A stretch of DNA of 64,000 bases, from the NCBI GenBank assembly GCA_963576735.1, contig OY755174.1, forward strand, positions 8,804,001 to 8,868,000, in the 5' to 3' direction. Below are positions 1 to 13,000 of the stretch, piece after piece. The stretch's first letter is position 1; each line of letters begins with the position of its first letter. This stretch comes from Bedellia somnulentella (taxonomy: Eukaryota > Arthropoda > Insecta > Lepidoptera > Bedelliidae). The notes under the pieces are model-generated. The model saw nothing but the letters and a program-made list of their open reading frames with translations. It was not told where the DNA came from and did not search any database. The translations under genes were made by a program, and so were the position numbers.

Positions 1-784
1 GTAGTGTGCAGTTTAGTAATAAGAAGAGTCCGAAAATCTTGGGTTCGATTCTGAGAACGAACATAATAAGTAATTAATGTACGTACGTACAATACATACC
101 TACATTAACGGCTTTAAATCTCATAAAATGTTGGCAAGAGCTATAAATGTATTATTTTTTTTGCGACTTATTTAATTTGAGATGAGAAAATATTGTAAGA
201 TAAAGTATTAATGCACAGGAAACAATTATATATTTTGTTTATACTTAAATATTTTCAGCTGTGTAGTGTCGGATTAGAATAGCACTACCACATTTTTTCG
301 GTGGGTGTACGTAATAGGCGACTGACGATATTGGGGCTTTTAAGGGATTTTGGGCGATGCGGTTGGAGACTCATCATCAACATACTTTATTTCACCATCT
401 TTTCTTCACGCAACTTCCAGAAGTGGCTAAGGAATTTCTTATTCCTTAGCTCTGGCTACCCTTTCTAGGGATTTATGGCCGTGGGTATATGCATATACCT
501 AAAATTGTATTGCATTCACTTTAGGGCTTGTTTGACATGTTAGTATATTTTTCGCTAACTTATTTACTAATCGATAAAGTCATGACCTATTTATTCCAGT
601 CCCTTTTATACCTTCCTAAAATTTTAATAAGGCGTTTTAATAAGACAGTCTTTAGATATACCTGTACCATATAGATATAAATATCTGAAATAATTTACAG
701 TATTATTTTAGGCCCACTCTACACAGTAAATCTTATTATTGTACATAATGTATAAAGTCTTAATTTTTAATGTTATTTATACAG
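1..784 (+). other. Intron of the DIP-like gene (upstream part)
   Basis: Non-coding sequence before the first visible exon. It holds one TATG-tailed SINE (258-498). Near 45-56 there is a short tRNA B-box-like motif (GGGTTCGATTC), possibly the remains of another SINE. Nothing else is recognisable. Confidence 0.6.
258..498 (+). repeat. TATG-tailed SINE, near full length
   Basis: One of more than 20 copies in the window of a roughly 245-bp family. Full copies begin CTGTGTAGTGTCGGCTTAG and end in GCCGTGAGTATATG followed by (TATG)n. This copy is mutated in several places and its tail has decayed. It lies inside an intron in the sense orientation. Confidence 0.8.
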
Positions 785-913
785 TGACCTCTTTGGAAGG
801 CGAAGTGGTGAACCTGACGAAAGTGACCAGATCTGAAATGGGAGCATATCTTTGTATAGCAGCCAACGGCGTCCCGCCGTCAGTCAGCAAAAGAATAATG
901 CTTCATGTTCATT
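785..913 (+). CDS. DIP-beta: DIP-family Ig protein, internal exon: end of Ig domain 2
   Basis: This exon encodes 43 residues of a neuronal cell-surface immunoglobulin protein. It is bounded by an acceptor (ATACAG before 785) and a strong donor (GTAAGTG at 914), and both flanking introns are phase 1, as in the other exons. The peptide has the classic end of an Ig domain: the motif SEMGAYLCIAANGVPPSVSK carries the Y-x-C of strand F and the DIP/lachesin-type IAxNGVPPxVSKR turn, then a VHF linker completed by the next exon. DIP proteins bind Dpr Ig proteins at synapses and guide partner matching in insect nervous systems. Earlier exons (signal peptide, Ig1, start of Ig2) are not in the window. 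The subfamily call (beta) rests on the Ig3 sequence and the C-terminal exon; another DIP or a lachesin-like paralogue is possible. Confidence 0.85.
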
Positions 914-1382
914 GTAAGTGATATTTGCATTCAACTTATTATTATTGCAATGTTTTTAAATGTACAATACCACTGTGAATTAGTACTGAAAGATATAAAT
1001 TATATTAGTAATTTTGAAAGTTTACTAAACACATTTGTGCAGAATTAGACAATTATCAGTATGTTTCTAAAGTCTTATGAGTATTTTTTTTTTTTTATTA
1101 AAACATAGTGAGAAAACCCATATGGGTAAGTAAACAGCAATAGGCCCCGTGAGTGCACTGACATATCCATGGAAGTATTATTTAAACAGGAACGCGCGCT
1201 GGCGACCTAAAGTGTCCTGAAAAAGGATGGCTAACTAGCGAACTGTGTCTCGTTTTATGTAGGGTGACCATCTGTTGGTGTTTTAATAAGAGTTCCTTTA
1301 GAGGATACAAAAACACTTATATTTACATATTTTGAATGTTTTTGTTCATGAAAACCTCATGTGGGGACCTGATGCAGCCTTT

Positions 1383-1496
1383 GACACGGTAGCTCAATTG
1401 GTAGAGCGACGGGGCCGTATACCCGAGGTCGCGGGTTCGATCCCCACCTGTGTCGAAATTTTTCTTTCCTTTTTTTATCCTTTATTTATTAGTTAT
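1383..1496 (+). repeat. Short tRNA-derived SINE, copy 1
   Basis: The first 73 bases fold as a tRNA: acceptor GACACGG pairs with CTGTGTC (one G-U), the D arm is GCTC/GAGC, and the T arm has TTCGATC. Boxes A and B are intact. The anticodon loop has an extra base and lacks a normal U33 context, so a functional tRNA is unlikely. The next ~40 bases (AAATTTTTCTTTCC and an AT-rich tail) are shared with the copy at 34099, so the unit is larger than a tRNA and looks like a short retroposed SINE. Confidence 0.65.
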
Positions 1497-1577
1497 TACA
1501 TTTACATATATACATTGTTTTTAGTAAATCAACGTGTTTTTTATACATATTTATTCTTAATTAATAGATTATAAAAG

Positions 1578-1786
1578 AATGGGTAGCCAGTGCTTGAGAA
1601 TTAAAATAACCTCAGCCACTTTTGGAAGTTGCGTGGGGAAAAGATGGTGAAATAAAGGTTGTTGGTGATGGGTCTCAACCGCATTGCCCAAAAATCCCTT
1701 AAAAGCCCCAATATCGTTGGTCGCCTCTTACGTACACCCACCGGAAGAAATGGGGTAGTGCTATACTAAGCCGACACCACACAGCT
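1578..1786 (-). repeat. TATG-tailed SINE, antisense
   Basis: This is a reverse-complement copy lacking most of the tail. GGGTAGCCAG at the left corresponds to the 3' module, and CCGACACCACACAGC at the right is the 5' end of the element. Confidence 0.8.
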
Positions 1787-3120
1787 ATATTCAAATTCAA
1801 ATCGTTTAATGCATTCATGTGGTAAAGTTCGAGATGATACAGGTTATTTTATTTATTGTTCCATAACATGAACCCATATTTATCACTATTTTCTTAATTA
1901 AATGATAAAAGCTCCAAAACACTCAAACAGATGATAAATTGTGGACACCATATTTATCTTGTTTCGATGGGGATACCCGTGACAAATATTAATATTCCTT
2001 TTGCCAAACTTAACCAATTATTTATCTCCAAATCGATAGGCGACAATTATAATTAAAATAAAATACAAAAAGGAACAGTTAATAACCTGCTTTTTATAAA
2101 ATATTCCCTATAAATAAGTTTGAGTTTGTTTTTCTTTGAACTTAATCTCGACTGGCAACCGCGCGAGCGGGACACACTTCTCTCTCACACGGCTCTCGTT
2201 CTAGGACGTTTCTCTGCTTGACAGTTTTTAAAAGATAATTAACTTTATTGCATGGTAATAAATTGCATTTTTGTTTACCATATTTTTGTGAATACGCTCT
2301 CCTGTTTAGTTAGTAGCTTCATGGACATATCATAATGTGGTTACTCTGTAGGTCTCATAAATGTCACTTGATTTTTGGATGTACTTTGCCACCCTTTATA
2401 TGTATACGGCGTGAACGTTTCTGTTAAAGTAATCAATTAATTTAACTATCTTAAAATAGTTAATGTGCAAACCTATTGTTAATAAGCACTTCTAAACCAG
2501 AATAATTTACACAGCCGTTTGATGAAATTTTCATGCGTTTATTATTGGTTTGGTAAAGTTTTTTTTTTCTATACAGTAGCATTGACCAGTAGTAGTGCGT
2601 TACCGGAAATCATTTATATTAGTATGCATTTCTGCTTTTTTGTATAAGGAGAATAAAAAAAAACACGCACAGTAATATATCAAAGCTACAAAAAACTTGA
2701 TCTGTTGAACTTGAATACGAGTACGTAGTATATGTAATTGTATTATGCTTAAGAGCTATCGACTCAAAACTCTAGGTATCTACTTTTCAAACCAACAACA
2801 ATAATTTTATACGTAGCTCTTCTTACCCCTATTTATATCTATTTCAGTCTCGCTCGCACATGACGTAGATTCGGATTTTGCCGTGTGTTTTAAATAGTGA
2901 TTTTCGACTATTCCAACGACATCTACATAATTGTCGTTGGTTTCATCAAACCTATAAATAATATTGTTCCAATCACATTTAATGAACTTCGTTTGACTTT
3001 CGAACCGGCGAGTGCGACACGAATATATTTTACAAGGAGCGAGGAGAAGTACGGACAAAATTATCGTTGTCGGTTTGAAGTGTAGAACCTCCTGTATACA
3101 TATTCGTATAAAACCCAAAT
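1787..3120. other. AT-rich intron sequence
   Basis: No gene is visible. The only recognisable trace is GGCGTGAACGTTTCTGTT near 2408, which resembles the 3' end of the second SINE family (copies at 48329 and 54643). Confidence 0.5.
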
Positions 3121-3270
3121 AAGGGTAGCCAGATCTTCACAATTAGAAATATTGTAAGGTTGTTGTTGATGGATCTCCAACTACATCACCCAACAACATA
3201 CCCTAAGTCGCGTCTTACCATACCAGCAGATAGAAATGATTTAGTGCTACACTAAGCCGACACTACACAG
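3121..3270 (-). repeat. TATG-tailed SINE, internally deleted
   Basis: A degenerate antisense copy. The segment between the 3' module and the central GGTTGGAGACC region is shortened by about 80 bp. Confidence 0.6.
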
Positions 3271-4010
3271 TTCGAGGTGAGCGAAGCCGGACCAAATCAA
3301 ACATGTGTTGTTTTAAATGGTTTTATTGCAATTTTCGAAACTTTTTGTTTTGTCAGGCAAAGCAAATGGTTGAAAACTTCCACCGTTAGCATTAGGCCAG
3401 GTTGGGATTGTTAGCTTCCTTTGTCTTTCCTGCTTCTTTGGCTTTAGAAACAGCTCTATGTCCTTACGCCCTTACGAAACGATTTACAAATTACCGTCGG
3501 TCAAGGGGAATACTTTAACCTTAGGTTGAAAATCGGCTGAATTCATTTGAAATAATTTTACCGGTACCAAATTGAAGTTCAGAAATTCATCATCATCGTG
3601 TAAAATTTGGCTGAGATCGGCTCAACCGTTTAGGAGGAGTTCTGTGACAAGCCTAATACAAAAGTCGGGGGTAAATGGAGCTTCGCTACAAAATATAATT
3701 CATTCTATAAAAATATTCATTGTTATGTAGGATAAAATATAACAGATAAATTCAAAAAACTGAAAAGTCTGGTCATAAAAAGTGACATCTCTCAGGCAAC
3801 CTTTGCATGATTATATCAATAAAATACAATCATCTCAGGTACATGTACAAAACATGGTGAAACTATTATTGTTGCTAAAGTAACCCAAATAAAATAATTT
3901 CACATATCTGTGGAACCAAAACGAGTACAAGCACAAGAACTAATAAATTTAAGTTTCGTGTTAGAAGAGTAGCATGTCAATTTTTTAAATCATCTACAAT
4001 GTATGTATTC
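3271..4010. other. Intron sequence, probably an old dispersed repeat
   Basis: No coding potential is visible. The segment 3570-3700 (GGCTGAGATCGGCTCAACCG and surroundings) has the look of decayed lepidopteran non-coding repeats, but no termini could be defined. Confidence 0.3.
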
Positions 4011-4080
4011 GCCGTGTAGTGTCGGCTTAGAATAGCACTACCCCGTTTCTACCGATGGGTGTACGTAAGAGGCGACTAAC
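4011..4080 (+). repeat. TATG-tailed SINE, 5' part (interrupted)
   Basis: The first 70 bp of a SINE copy, interrupted after GGCGACTAAC by the element at 4081-5807 and resuming at 5808. Left TSD CTACAATGTAT at 3994-4004, with a few extra bases before the SINE start. Confidence 0.85.
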
Positions 4081-5807
4081 CCCAAGTAACACGAAAAGCC
4101 CTCTAACTATCTTTTTCTATACCTATGCAGAGCTTAAAGCCCGTAAAAGCTCGTATATAAGTTTGCCACACGTCTTAAGGCTTTATATTGGCACTCCAAA
4201 ATCATTCTAACGCTCTAAAGCCGCATAGCGGTCAGATATTGGAATAACTCAATCCAGTTTTGCGGCTCTTAGTGGATTTAAGTGCCATTGGCCGTATAGT
4301 GGTATTAATCTGTCGTACAATCATGCCAAAAGCCGCGTAAACTCATGAAGATATACATAATAAATGCCTAAAGCCGTACATTAGCACGACAGGATGCCAA
4401 TTTACGGCTAGCATTTCAAAGGTCAACTGTGTGTTGTTTGAACTGCTAACAGCAAATCAACCAGATATACTTGGCTTATTTTAAGGCCTCAAGCCGTATT
4501 TGCATCCATTTTGATGCATTTGTCAACCATTAGGCAGCCATGAGAAGGAAAATATTTGAGGTTATCTTATTATTTCTAAAAAAAGGGGACAAGTGCAAAT
4601 TGCACTCGCGTGAAGAGGGTTCCGTACTATGTTACCTATCATGATTTTTTAAATCTGACCCAAATTTGTTTGTGGTAACTTAAAAAAGTATGAATGGTCC
4701 CTGATTGGAGAGGGATATAACTAAATATAAAGTTTCCATTAGACTATACAGCCCATCCATTATTGAGCTTGAGTTTTATCAAATAAATAAATTCTTGCTA
4801 AATAGGTATTCAAATTACTGACTTTTTTAACAGAAAAATTGTATTAAAAAAAGGAATTCAACAACATATAAATCATATATATTTTTTAATACCTTTATAA
4901 TATTTTTTTCAACTTCAAGGATCTCCAAATTGTAATAATGGTGGCACCATTTCGTTAATATTTTATTATGCACAAAGATCAACATTCTAATATATTTTCT
5001 CTAAGAGAAATAATCCTTTGGGTTATGCTGGCACTTAAATTTAAACTCCTCAAACAACTATAACTACTAATAATAGGCAAACAAAACTCAAATTATGCTC
5101 GAAATGTACAATTATTTTATCATTTCACACATTTTTTCCTCAAAAACTACAATAAATCGAAGGCGCGTGAAAATTTTCAATGGAAACTATACAGACATTC
5201 ACAGTAAAAATTAAAGCGCAGTAATTTAAGCACAGAATTATAGTTAAACTAATACTAACACTTTATAATTTATATTTTATAAAATAAATGTGGTTGTCAA
5301 GTCACTTCACTCTCACTGCCATCGTCGTTCATCCATTGACATAAATGAATCACATTTAATTGTTTATATCACCTTTGCCGTGGTGTTAGAGGTAATTTTG
5401 CAATGACACTGTAAAAATAGTTTCATGCCGTTGGCCGTATATTTGACAGATACAATGCTATTGGCCCTTTGAATGACCATTATGAGTCTTTTCTAATGCC
5501 GTTGGCCCGTATTTTGAAAACAGCAGTGCTTTTTTGCGGCCTTTGGCATGTTGTTTGAAGCAAAAAATGCTCTTTTACGGCCATTCGCCCTTTCATTGTC
5601 CAATATAATGTTTTTTTACGGTCGTTAGCCGTAATTAACTCATGCAAATGCCAATGTACGTTCTAAAGCCGTAAAATTTGTGCCCAAATTAGCCGTATAG
5701 TAGCCGTATAGCCGTATATATACCTTTTGCACAACCAGTTCAAAATGCTTAAAGGATACAGCAATGCCTTGATTTGGCTGATATGCGGCTTCGACGTGTT
5801 TCTTGGG
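4081..5807. mobile_element. Non-autonomous TIR transposon with subterminal GCCGTA-type arrays
   Basis: A 1,727-bp insertion with precise ends, because it interrupts a SINE whose empty-site sequence is known from other copies. Termini are CCCAAGTAACACG on the left and CGTGTTTCTTGGG on the right, 12/13 inverted matches, flanked by a 2-bp duplication (AC at 4079-4080 and 5808-5809). No transposase ORF is visible. Both outer thirds carry many copies of a GCCGTA / TACGGC motif in both orientations (for example near 4217, 4290, 4373, 5437, 5672 and three in a row at 5691-5717), while the middle (about 4550-5380) is AT-rich without them. Subterminal repeats of this sort bind transposases in several DNA transposon superfamilies. 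The superfamily is not assigned here. Confidence 0.85.
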
Positions 5808-5988
5808 ACGGTATTGGGGCTTTCAAGGGATTTTTGGGCGATGCGGTTGGAGACTCATCACCAACAACCTTTACTTTACCATCTTTTCCCCACTCAATTT
5901 TCCAAAAGTAACTGACGAATTTCTAATTCCTTACCTCTGGCTACCCCTTCTAGGGATTTAAAGCCGTGAGTATATGTATGTATGTATG
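5808..5988 (+). repeat. TATG-tailed SINE, 3' part (interrupted)
   Basis: Continuation of the SINE begun at 4011, including the (TATG)n tail. The right TSD CTACAATGTAT is at 5989-5999 and matches 3994-4004, which shows both parts are one insertion. Confidence 0.85.
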
Positions 5989-6105
5989 CTACAATGTATA
6001 TTTTATTTTGATTAAACACTTTCTCGTTTTGAAAGTTAGAAGAACACAAATTTTACCACTTTGAAAGCTCATATCTTTCTATTCCTTAATATATAACTTT
6101 AATTG

Positions 6106-6355
6106 CTGTGTAGTGTCGGCTTAGAATAGCACTACCCTATTTCTTCCGGTGGGTGTACGTAAGAGGTGACTAACGGTATTGGGGCTTTTGAGGGATTATT
6201 GGGCGATGCGGTTGGAGACCCATCACCAACAACCTTTATTTCACCATGTTTTCCCCACGCAACTTCCAAAAGTAGCTGAGGAATTTCTAATTCCTTAGCT
6301 CTGGCTACCCCTCCTAGGGATTTATAGCCGTGAGCATATGTATGTATGTATGTAC
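6106..6355 (+). repeat. TATG-tailed SINE, full length with 11-bp TSD
   Basis: One of the two best-preserved copies. It is flanked by the direct repeat AACTTTAATTG (6095-6105 and 6356-6366). It starts CTGTGTAGTGTCGGCTTAG and ends in (TATG)n. It has no recognisable tRNA cloverleaf; whether it contains a pol III promoter is unclear. Confidence 0.9.
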
Positions 6356-7066
6356 AACTTTAATTGTGAAAACAATGTTATTTTGTTGGCATAATAACGA
6401 TTCCAAAATTTAATTTTTCTTCTTGTCTTAATAAATTAAGGTATTGTAGCTCTCTAATTTATTGGTGTTCAAAAACACTTCAACCAAACAATGACTATCA
6501 CAATATATTTTTTTCGGGTATGCAATTGTCCCATTAACACTTCACAATTCAACCAAAACTGTACACAACAAATACGAATCAGCATACCAGAGTGCATTAA
6601 CTTTCACTCAACGTAATCCCACTCAACTCACTACACTTGGCAGTCCCGACACGCAGCAAAGATGATACGTGATAACACGAAAATCTCCCAATTGCTTACG
6701 TGTGCCACCTCAGGGGTTTGCTGTTGTCCTCCGCTTCGGAATCTTGAATAACTTACAAATAAATTAGCTTTGATGTACAAGGGTTGTTTGCCTTGAATTT
6801 AGAGTGTTAAAGGAGGTTTTGAATGCTTGGTTTTTATTATTTGAGACTGATGCTAAGTGGGTGAATGAATTATATTCAAGTGAGTGTTCTTGCCTGAAAG
6901 TGAAAGAGAGATTTTCAAATTTTCAAAAGTCGAAGTCACGGCGTATCTGTAAAATGTACACTTTTAACCACCTTGCAGTAAAACTTTCTTGCAGTAAAAC
7001 TGAAGCATTAATGATCTAAATATTGTGAACACCTCCGTATAACTACCAGCCGGAGTTTTAAAATAA

Positions 7067-7245
7067 AAAATTCTTCACCCACTTTTGGAATCTGAGTAAG
7101 GAAAACCATTTATAATAAAGATTGTTGGTAAGGTGAGTGAACACCATTTTGTTCTCCATACACATCGCCCAAACGTCACTTAAAAAGCCTCAATACCTTG
7201 AGCCGGTAAATGGGCTAGTGCTATTCTAAACCGACACTTTACACA
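7067..7245 (-). repeat. TATG-tailed SINE, degenerate
   Basis: A diverged antisense copy without its 3' tail. It retains CACATCGCCCAAA and the 5'-end complement CTAGTGCTATTCTAA. Confidence 0.6.
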
Positions 7246-9955
7246 AAAAATACATACGGACTTGAATATATCTATTACTATTAGTATTGTTACATAATAT
7301 AATCGCATAAGGGTAATCAGAAATTAGAAAAAAAAATACCAATAGATTGTCCTATAAAAAAATATTATACTTAAATCGCTTGTTAATATTTAACGAGTTA
7401 GAGTCAATTGTTATATAAAACTACAAACCTTTCAATAGAACACTCCCAATTTATTTAGTAAAATTTTGACTCTATATTATGCAAGGCCCTAGCAAAAGCT
7501 TTTTGCACTATTTGCAATCCATTATGGTACCAATGCAGCAATAGTAAATAGAACTTTGATTGGAATCCCACTGCCAACTCTAAAACACTATTTACTAATC
7601 TCAACATTAATTATTCAAGTTTACTACCATTCTATTTTTAGCAAGCTGCAACCAGTCAGCATGAAAATAAATTGTTTAGTATCATCACAGTTCCGCATAT
7701 TACACATTTTTTTATTTCTTTGATTATGTTACGGCTGTTTTTTTCTCGTTCAGATATTCTTTTACCTGATTACATTGTGTAAATTTAGCCACAAAGAATT
7801 AATGTACTCTAGCTATGCCAATAAGGATTAAGTGCGTTAGTTTAAGTATTTATTAAAATGTTAAAATTATAACATCCATAAAAAGACCTTGAGGGAATAA
7901 ACGATAGTTGAACAACCCATAAGTATGAAGCTTATTAACCGTTATTAAATGTTAACAAACAAAAAAGGAGAAATAGAAAAGATCAATTTCCAGGTGGCTA
8001 CACAAAGTAATTCAAATCATATGAAAGTAATTGAGGAAGCAAATGAACAAACTACTCCGGAACCCTTCCACTCAGTTTAATTACTTCACAAAGAATGCGT
8101 CGCGCTCGCCCGATGAGTAGACAAAATTAACGCTCTCAAATATTTAATTTAAATTTCCTCCGAAAACGAATGACAACAGCGGGTCCAACCTGCGGAGACA
8201 TTTGACTCGAGTCTGAATCGCAAAAAGACTTTTTAAATTACCCTCCTCGTAGCGAAGTAAACGGCAAGAGTGATGAAAATCATTTGTTACAATAAGTGCT
8301 TCGTAACGAATCCGCCCGAGCCATGCTAGATAGATATTGAGTTCAGATCAAATAAAAGAAACACGCTCAAGCCAAGTGAGCAAATCGTTATCAATTTACT
8401 AAAGAAACTGCTGTTGTTTATAAATGCACTTATTTTCTTTTGTTCGTTTTATTTTACCTGACTTTGAGTAATTTTGATTCATAATCATAACACATAAGCA
8501 TTACAGAATGTTTTTGTTTATTTGAAGTGTTTCATACTGTGTATTATTTATTTACATAAAATGTTTAAATTGTAATGTACAATAAAAATATAGTAGGTAT
8601 TCTATTCTATAAAATATGTAGGTATAAGCCATTGATATTTATGTAAGTTAATTGATAAAAGTAGAACGGTTTCCAGTTTCCGGATTTAGTCTCCAAAGTA
8701 CATTTCGTCGAAGATGTTGACGACGGGCAGGAATTCGCCTCGAACGCGTGTGCGCCGCGCGCGCTCCTCCCAGTTAATCAAACTGTCACTCCAAGAATTC
8801 CGCGCCAAATCCCAACCAAGAAAACTCTCCGAAACTTTTGATTGCCATGGAGTACACACCCATAACTACCCAAGAATAACTTCATCTTTTTCATAAAAGT
8901 CTTCTGAAATTCAATTCAGAGCATTATTTAAATTAATGAGCTATTTAAGTCAGATCTTCTATAGTATTAAATATTATAACCGTTAAGCAAGCTCGTTATT
9001 CCGCCTTGGTAAACTGGCAAAAGCCGCTTTTAAGCTTCAAGTTATTAATTAGAACAAATATTCTGATCGTGCAGATTTCGTTCGCTGTATCGGCCACTCA
9101 AACTCATAAAAAGCGTCTAAAGAAACTTAACGACGGTCAAAGAGAATAACCGCAAACAAGGTTCGATCTAGAGGCAAAAGAAATTCCGCTTTCCTTAATT
9201 TGCCCTAAACAGTGCTTTAGGGCTGTTGGCACGATTGTTTACATTTCTTGGATAATCTGGTTTTCCTTTTCAACCGTACTTGCGCCCTCTTCTTTTCTTT
9301 GGCAAGGGCATTAAGTGATCAAACTTCACTTTGATCACGAATACAAAGGGTGAAAGTAAAACACAGTGTCCGCTAATACAACAAAACGGCTTTCCACTTT
9401 CTTTTTTACTTTAACTTTTTCTATTTCTTTTCATACTATTCAATGAATTAAACAACGCTGGAATGCGAGTACTTGAACGAAGCGAACATGCAAAGCAAAC
9501 AGGAATAATGTTTAATCCTATTTGATAGTTAAGTAAACCGTTGACATTGCAACAGTCAGTTTGCTGCTAAGTGGCTGAGCGTAAGTTCGAGAATGCAAAC
9601 ATGCGAGGTGCCGCCGCCGCCGTCGCGATGTAACCACTCTCCCGATACTACCAATATTACCAACTTTACGGAACTTTACCTGCAAAGTGCGGAAAGAAAT
9701 CTGCGTAATGGTACGTCTTACTGCCGTTCGCTCAAGAAAGGGATACGGTAGTTTTCTTCTAAACTGTTTTTACGCGCGATAAAGTAAGGCAATGCTACTT
9801 GTGAGATTAGATTAAACTACACTTTGATCTGTTAAATATTCAGATCGAGTTATAACTCTTAAACTTTACCTTTCTACCCGAAGATCTTTTTTCGTATTTC
9901 TCTTTGATCCATTGAATGTTTTACATTTCTTTAATGGAAAGTTTGTTTTTCTTAG
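7246..9955. other. Remaining intron 1 sequence
   Basis: No repeat family was recognised. Two CpG-richer patches (about 8700-8790 and 9600-9640) stand out from the AT-rich background and could be regulatory, but nothing in the sequence identifies a function. Confidence 0.4.
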
Positions 9956-10075
9956 TTCATCCGTTGGTACAAGTGCCGAACCAACTGGTGGGAGCGCCCA
10001 CTGGTACTGACGTCACCCTGCAGTGCTTCGTGGAAGCCTCTCCAAAAGCCATCAATTACTGGACAAGAGAAAATG
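9956..10075 (+). CDS. DIP-beta: DIP-family Ig protein, internal exon: first half of Ig domain 3
   Basis: This 120-bp exon has a pyrimidine-rich acceptor (TTTTTCTTAG) and the donor G|GTTTGT. Joined to the previous exon it reads HVHF-HPLVQVPNQLVGAPTGTD, the linker and A/B strands of Ig3. It continues through the first Ig cysteine (DVTLQCFVEASPKAINYW) with the conserved strand-C tryptophan, and ends in the middle of a glycine codon (ENG). VPNQLVGAP with ASPKAINYW is the signature of arthropod DIP/lachesin third Ig domains. GC content is clearly higher than in the flanking introns, as expected for an exon. The preceding intron is about 9.0 kb and the following one about 6.1 kb, both full of repeats. 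Confidence 0.9.
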
Positions 10076-13000
10076 GTTTGTATTTTATTTAACCGTGGTG
10101 CATCATCTTTCTTCAATTCATTGTAGGCTTTTTTTACCCCAGCATATAGTTTAGGTTACGCAGGTCTCGCTTAAATTTAACTGTTCCTTAAGTTATTTTA
10201 TATTATTATTAGGCTTTCACCTAAATAGTATTATTACTGGCAAAAACTATCAGCAAGTAATCGATGAATAAGGAATATATATTGATCAATAAGTTGCTCA
10301 TAGAACATTCTCTTTTATTGAGTCAGTTAAAACACTACGTTCGTTAAGCAATATATCAAATTTTACGATCGTATCATAATTCAAAGACCTCGTAAAACTT
10401 CAGCATCTCGTTGGAAGGAAATAGGCAACTAATTTCATTATTCATAAAGCACATGCTAAGCGGTGAAGTATTCATTAAACGGCCAGTTCTTCATAGTGCT
10501 ATCTCGTTTGACAAGCCTCGAGGCCGGAACTCGAATACGCACACCAAGCCATGCCTCTTTTATGACCATATTTAAAAGGAAAAATATGCGATGATTTCAT
10601 GTCCGTTTTTCATTTTCCTAGATTTATTGTGACGTTGATTATACGGCGTCGATGTTGGGGCTTATTAACTATCTAATAATTATGAGGAGAAATGAGTTAT
10701 GCAGCGGAGCAAGGCTATTAAGAAAGTGCTATAAAAATAATTAATTCTTATGACCATTATTAAACACGCGGCTGACTTCGCATGAGTTTTTCTAGGAAGT
10801 TTGTATTCCTTTAATGTAGGAGATATTTATACTACTCAAAAAGAATATTGAAATACTGTTTTAATGTATATTAAACATTCTTTATTTTGTACTGATTAAT
10901 TTGGTGCCAAGAAAATGTAAGTTATTAGTGCTGAGTGATAAATGAAACGGTGTTTGAGGACACCTAGAGGCGACTTAATGAAATTGAAACTGTTTAATGT
11001 TGTTTGTGAAGCACGTAATATGACAATATTTGTTATTAGACCGACCTGAGGACGGACGCAACAATACGATTACTTTAATTATTTTAGTATTATTTGAATA
11101 TAGTGCTGTTTATTCGTAAATGTTTTTATATTTAAATTTGTATCACATAGCACTGAAATTATTTCACGTCACGATTTAACTTGACAAACGTTATTGATTC
11201 TCCGTTTCCTATTAGGGTAGACAGAGACCATCGATCCCAATATTTATTGATCTAATCACACTCTTTTTTCTTTTAAGACTTCTCTGCCTTTACTTTATTA
11301 ACTTGAAGATTATTTAACTACGTTAACGACTATTTGTTGCCTACAATTAATTTTATATGCATTCTCGTACTAGCTGAACCGATAGACTTTGTACTGTCAA
11401 AAGTTAATGCCATACATCAAGTGAATGTCATCAAATAGTCATATTTAGCCAACCCGCTTAGGGTTATGTGATGATAAAAATTAGGATCTTAATATCACGC
11501 TCACAACTTTGCCACTTTTTCTATTGCTAAGAACACTCTGCAAATTTTAAGTAACACTTGCGAAAAAGAATTCGTCCAATTGGTCTAGCCGTTTCGAGTT
11601 TTGTGCTTAGCAACACATATTGGATTAAATCAATTTTAAGCACATATTGGATTAAATCAATTTTAATTAATCAAAATTTAGCAGAATTAAGCGAATTAAC
11701 TAATTCATATTTGTATTGCTTAGCATCACATTTAGCGATCCATTTTTTATTATATAGATTTAGAGCATAGTAACATTTTTTATCCGTTTTTCTGCTGAAG
11801 CGGATGCGTTTTTCGGTCCTGGCAAGCGGATATCTGAAAAATATAAGGACTATATATATTTTACAATTCCAAATGCTACCTTAATGCTACCACCTTTTAG
11901 TAAATGTTTCTATCTCTATCTTTCGTTATTTTCCCTCCTTATGGGATTCATAGGGGCATGACGTCGTACTTTTGGGATGCCACGTGCATACAATATTTTC
12001 AGTTGTAAATAAAGATGATAGGTCGCTTCTTAGCTCTTTTACCTCAAATAACTATGTCTACACATTCACTCGACTATCCAACAGCATATCCGTTCTAAGC
12101 TTAAACTAAAAAAACTATTAAATACCGATTAAAGTAGACAGCACGACACAGAATCGGTCCGGCATGCCAGTGAGGGGTGTCAACGTGCTAAACTCACCAC
12201 TAAATTCCAGTTAGGAGCGGATTTACGGCCGCCCGCCGCCGCCGCGACACATGTGGACGCGACCACGGCCGCAGCTGGCCCCGCCGACAAAACGAAGAAA
12301 ACTTTTTTCGCAGTGCGGTCTTTAAACTCATATTTTTCTACTTCTAATCCGAACGCTTTAACTGCCACAAACAAACACAGCTTACAATGCTGCTGCTGCT
12401 GCTGTTGACTGACGGGAATTGCGCTCTGTTTGAAAAACTACACAAACAGTGCCGCTTTTTATTGCTTCCCGTTCAATTGAAACTATTGATTTTGCAACAA
12501 GCTGATATTAAAACTGATTATAATAGCAACTCCAATGTAGAATTTAGTTCTTGTTCCGCTAATTGTATCTGAAAATGAAATTTGCTTTCATGTAGGTAGC
12601 CAGTGCTTTATATAAGACAAAACTTTAATTCTGTTTTAGTAATTTAAATATATATGTGGAAAAGTGAGAGATAAAACTAGCCTAGTCTTAAACCAATAAT
12701 GGTAAAAACCTTTGATCCTATTCTTGCCTCGTTCAAAATACGAGGGATAAGTTTTAAATAGCGGTCCGCCTTTGCTGTGCAAGGGTAGTAAGCGTCCAGA
12801 TGCCTCGGTCCATCTGTTTAAGGATAAGCCAGAAAAAAAACAGCTAGACAGTCAGACATAAAATAAAAATAATTACACGCACTTTATATGTATGTATGAA
12901 TCTAGATTACATCAGACGATAAATAACAGATCTTAATTAATTTAAAATAGGAAGTGGATGTAAAAAAGTTATGAAAAATTAATGCATTCAATTATACCAA

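Noticed and set aside
2807..3118. 103-codon minus-strand frame in the intron
   Set aside because: No domain or signals; overlaps an opposite-strand frame of similar length.
12180..12374. Alanine-rich minus-strand frame with a GTGAGT donor-like end
   Set aside because: The alanine run results from GCC/GCG repeats in a CpG-rich patch; no partner exon or homology.
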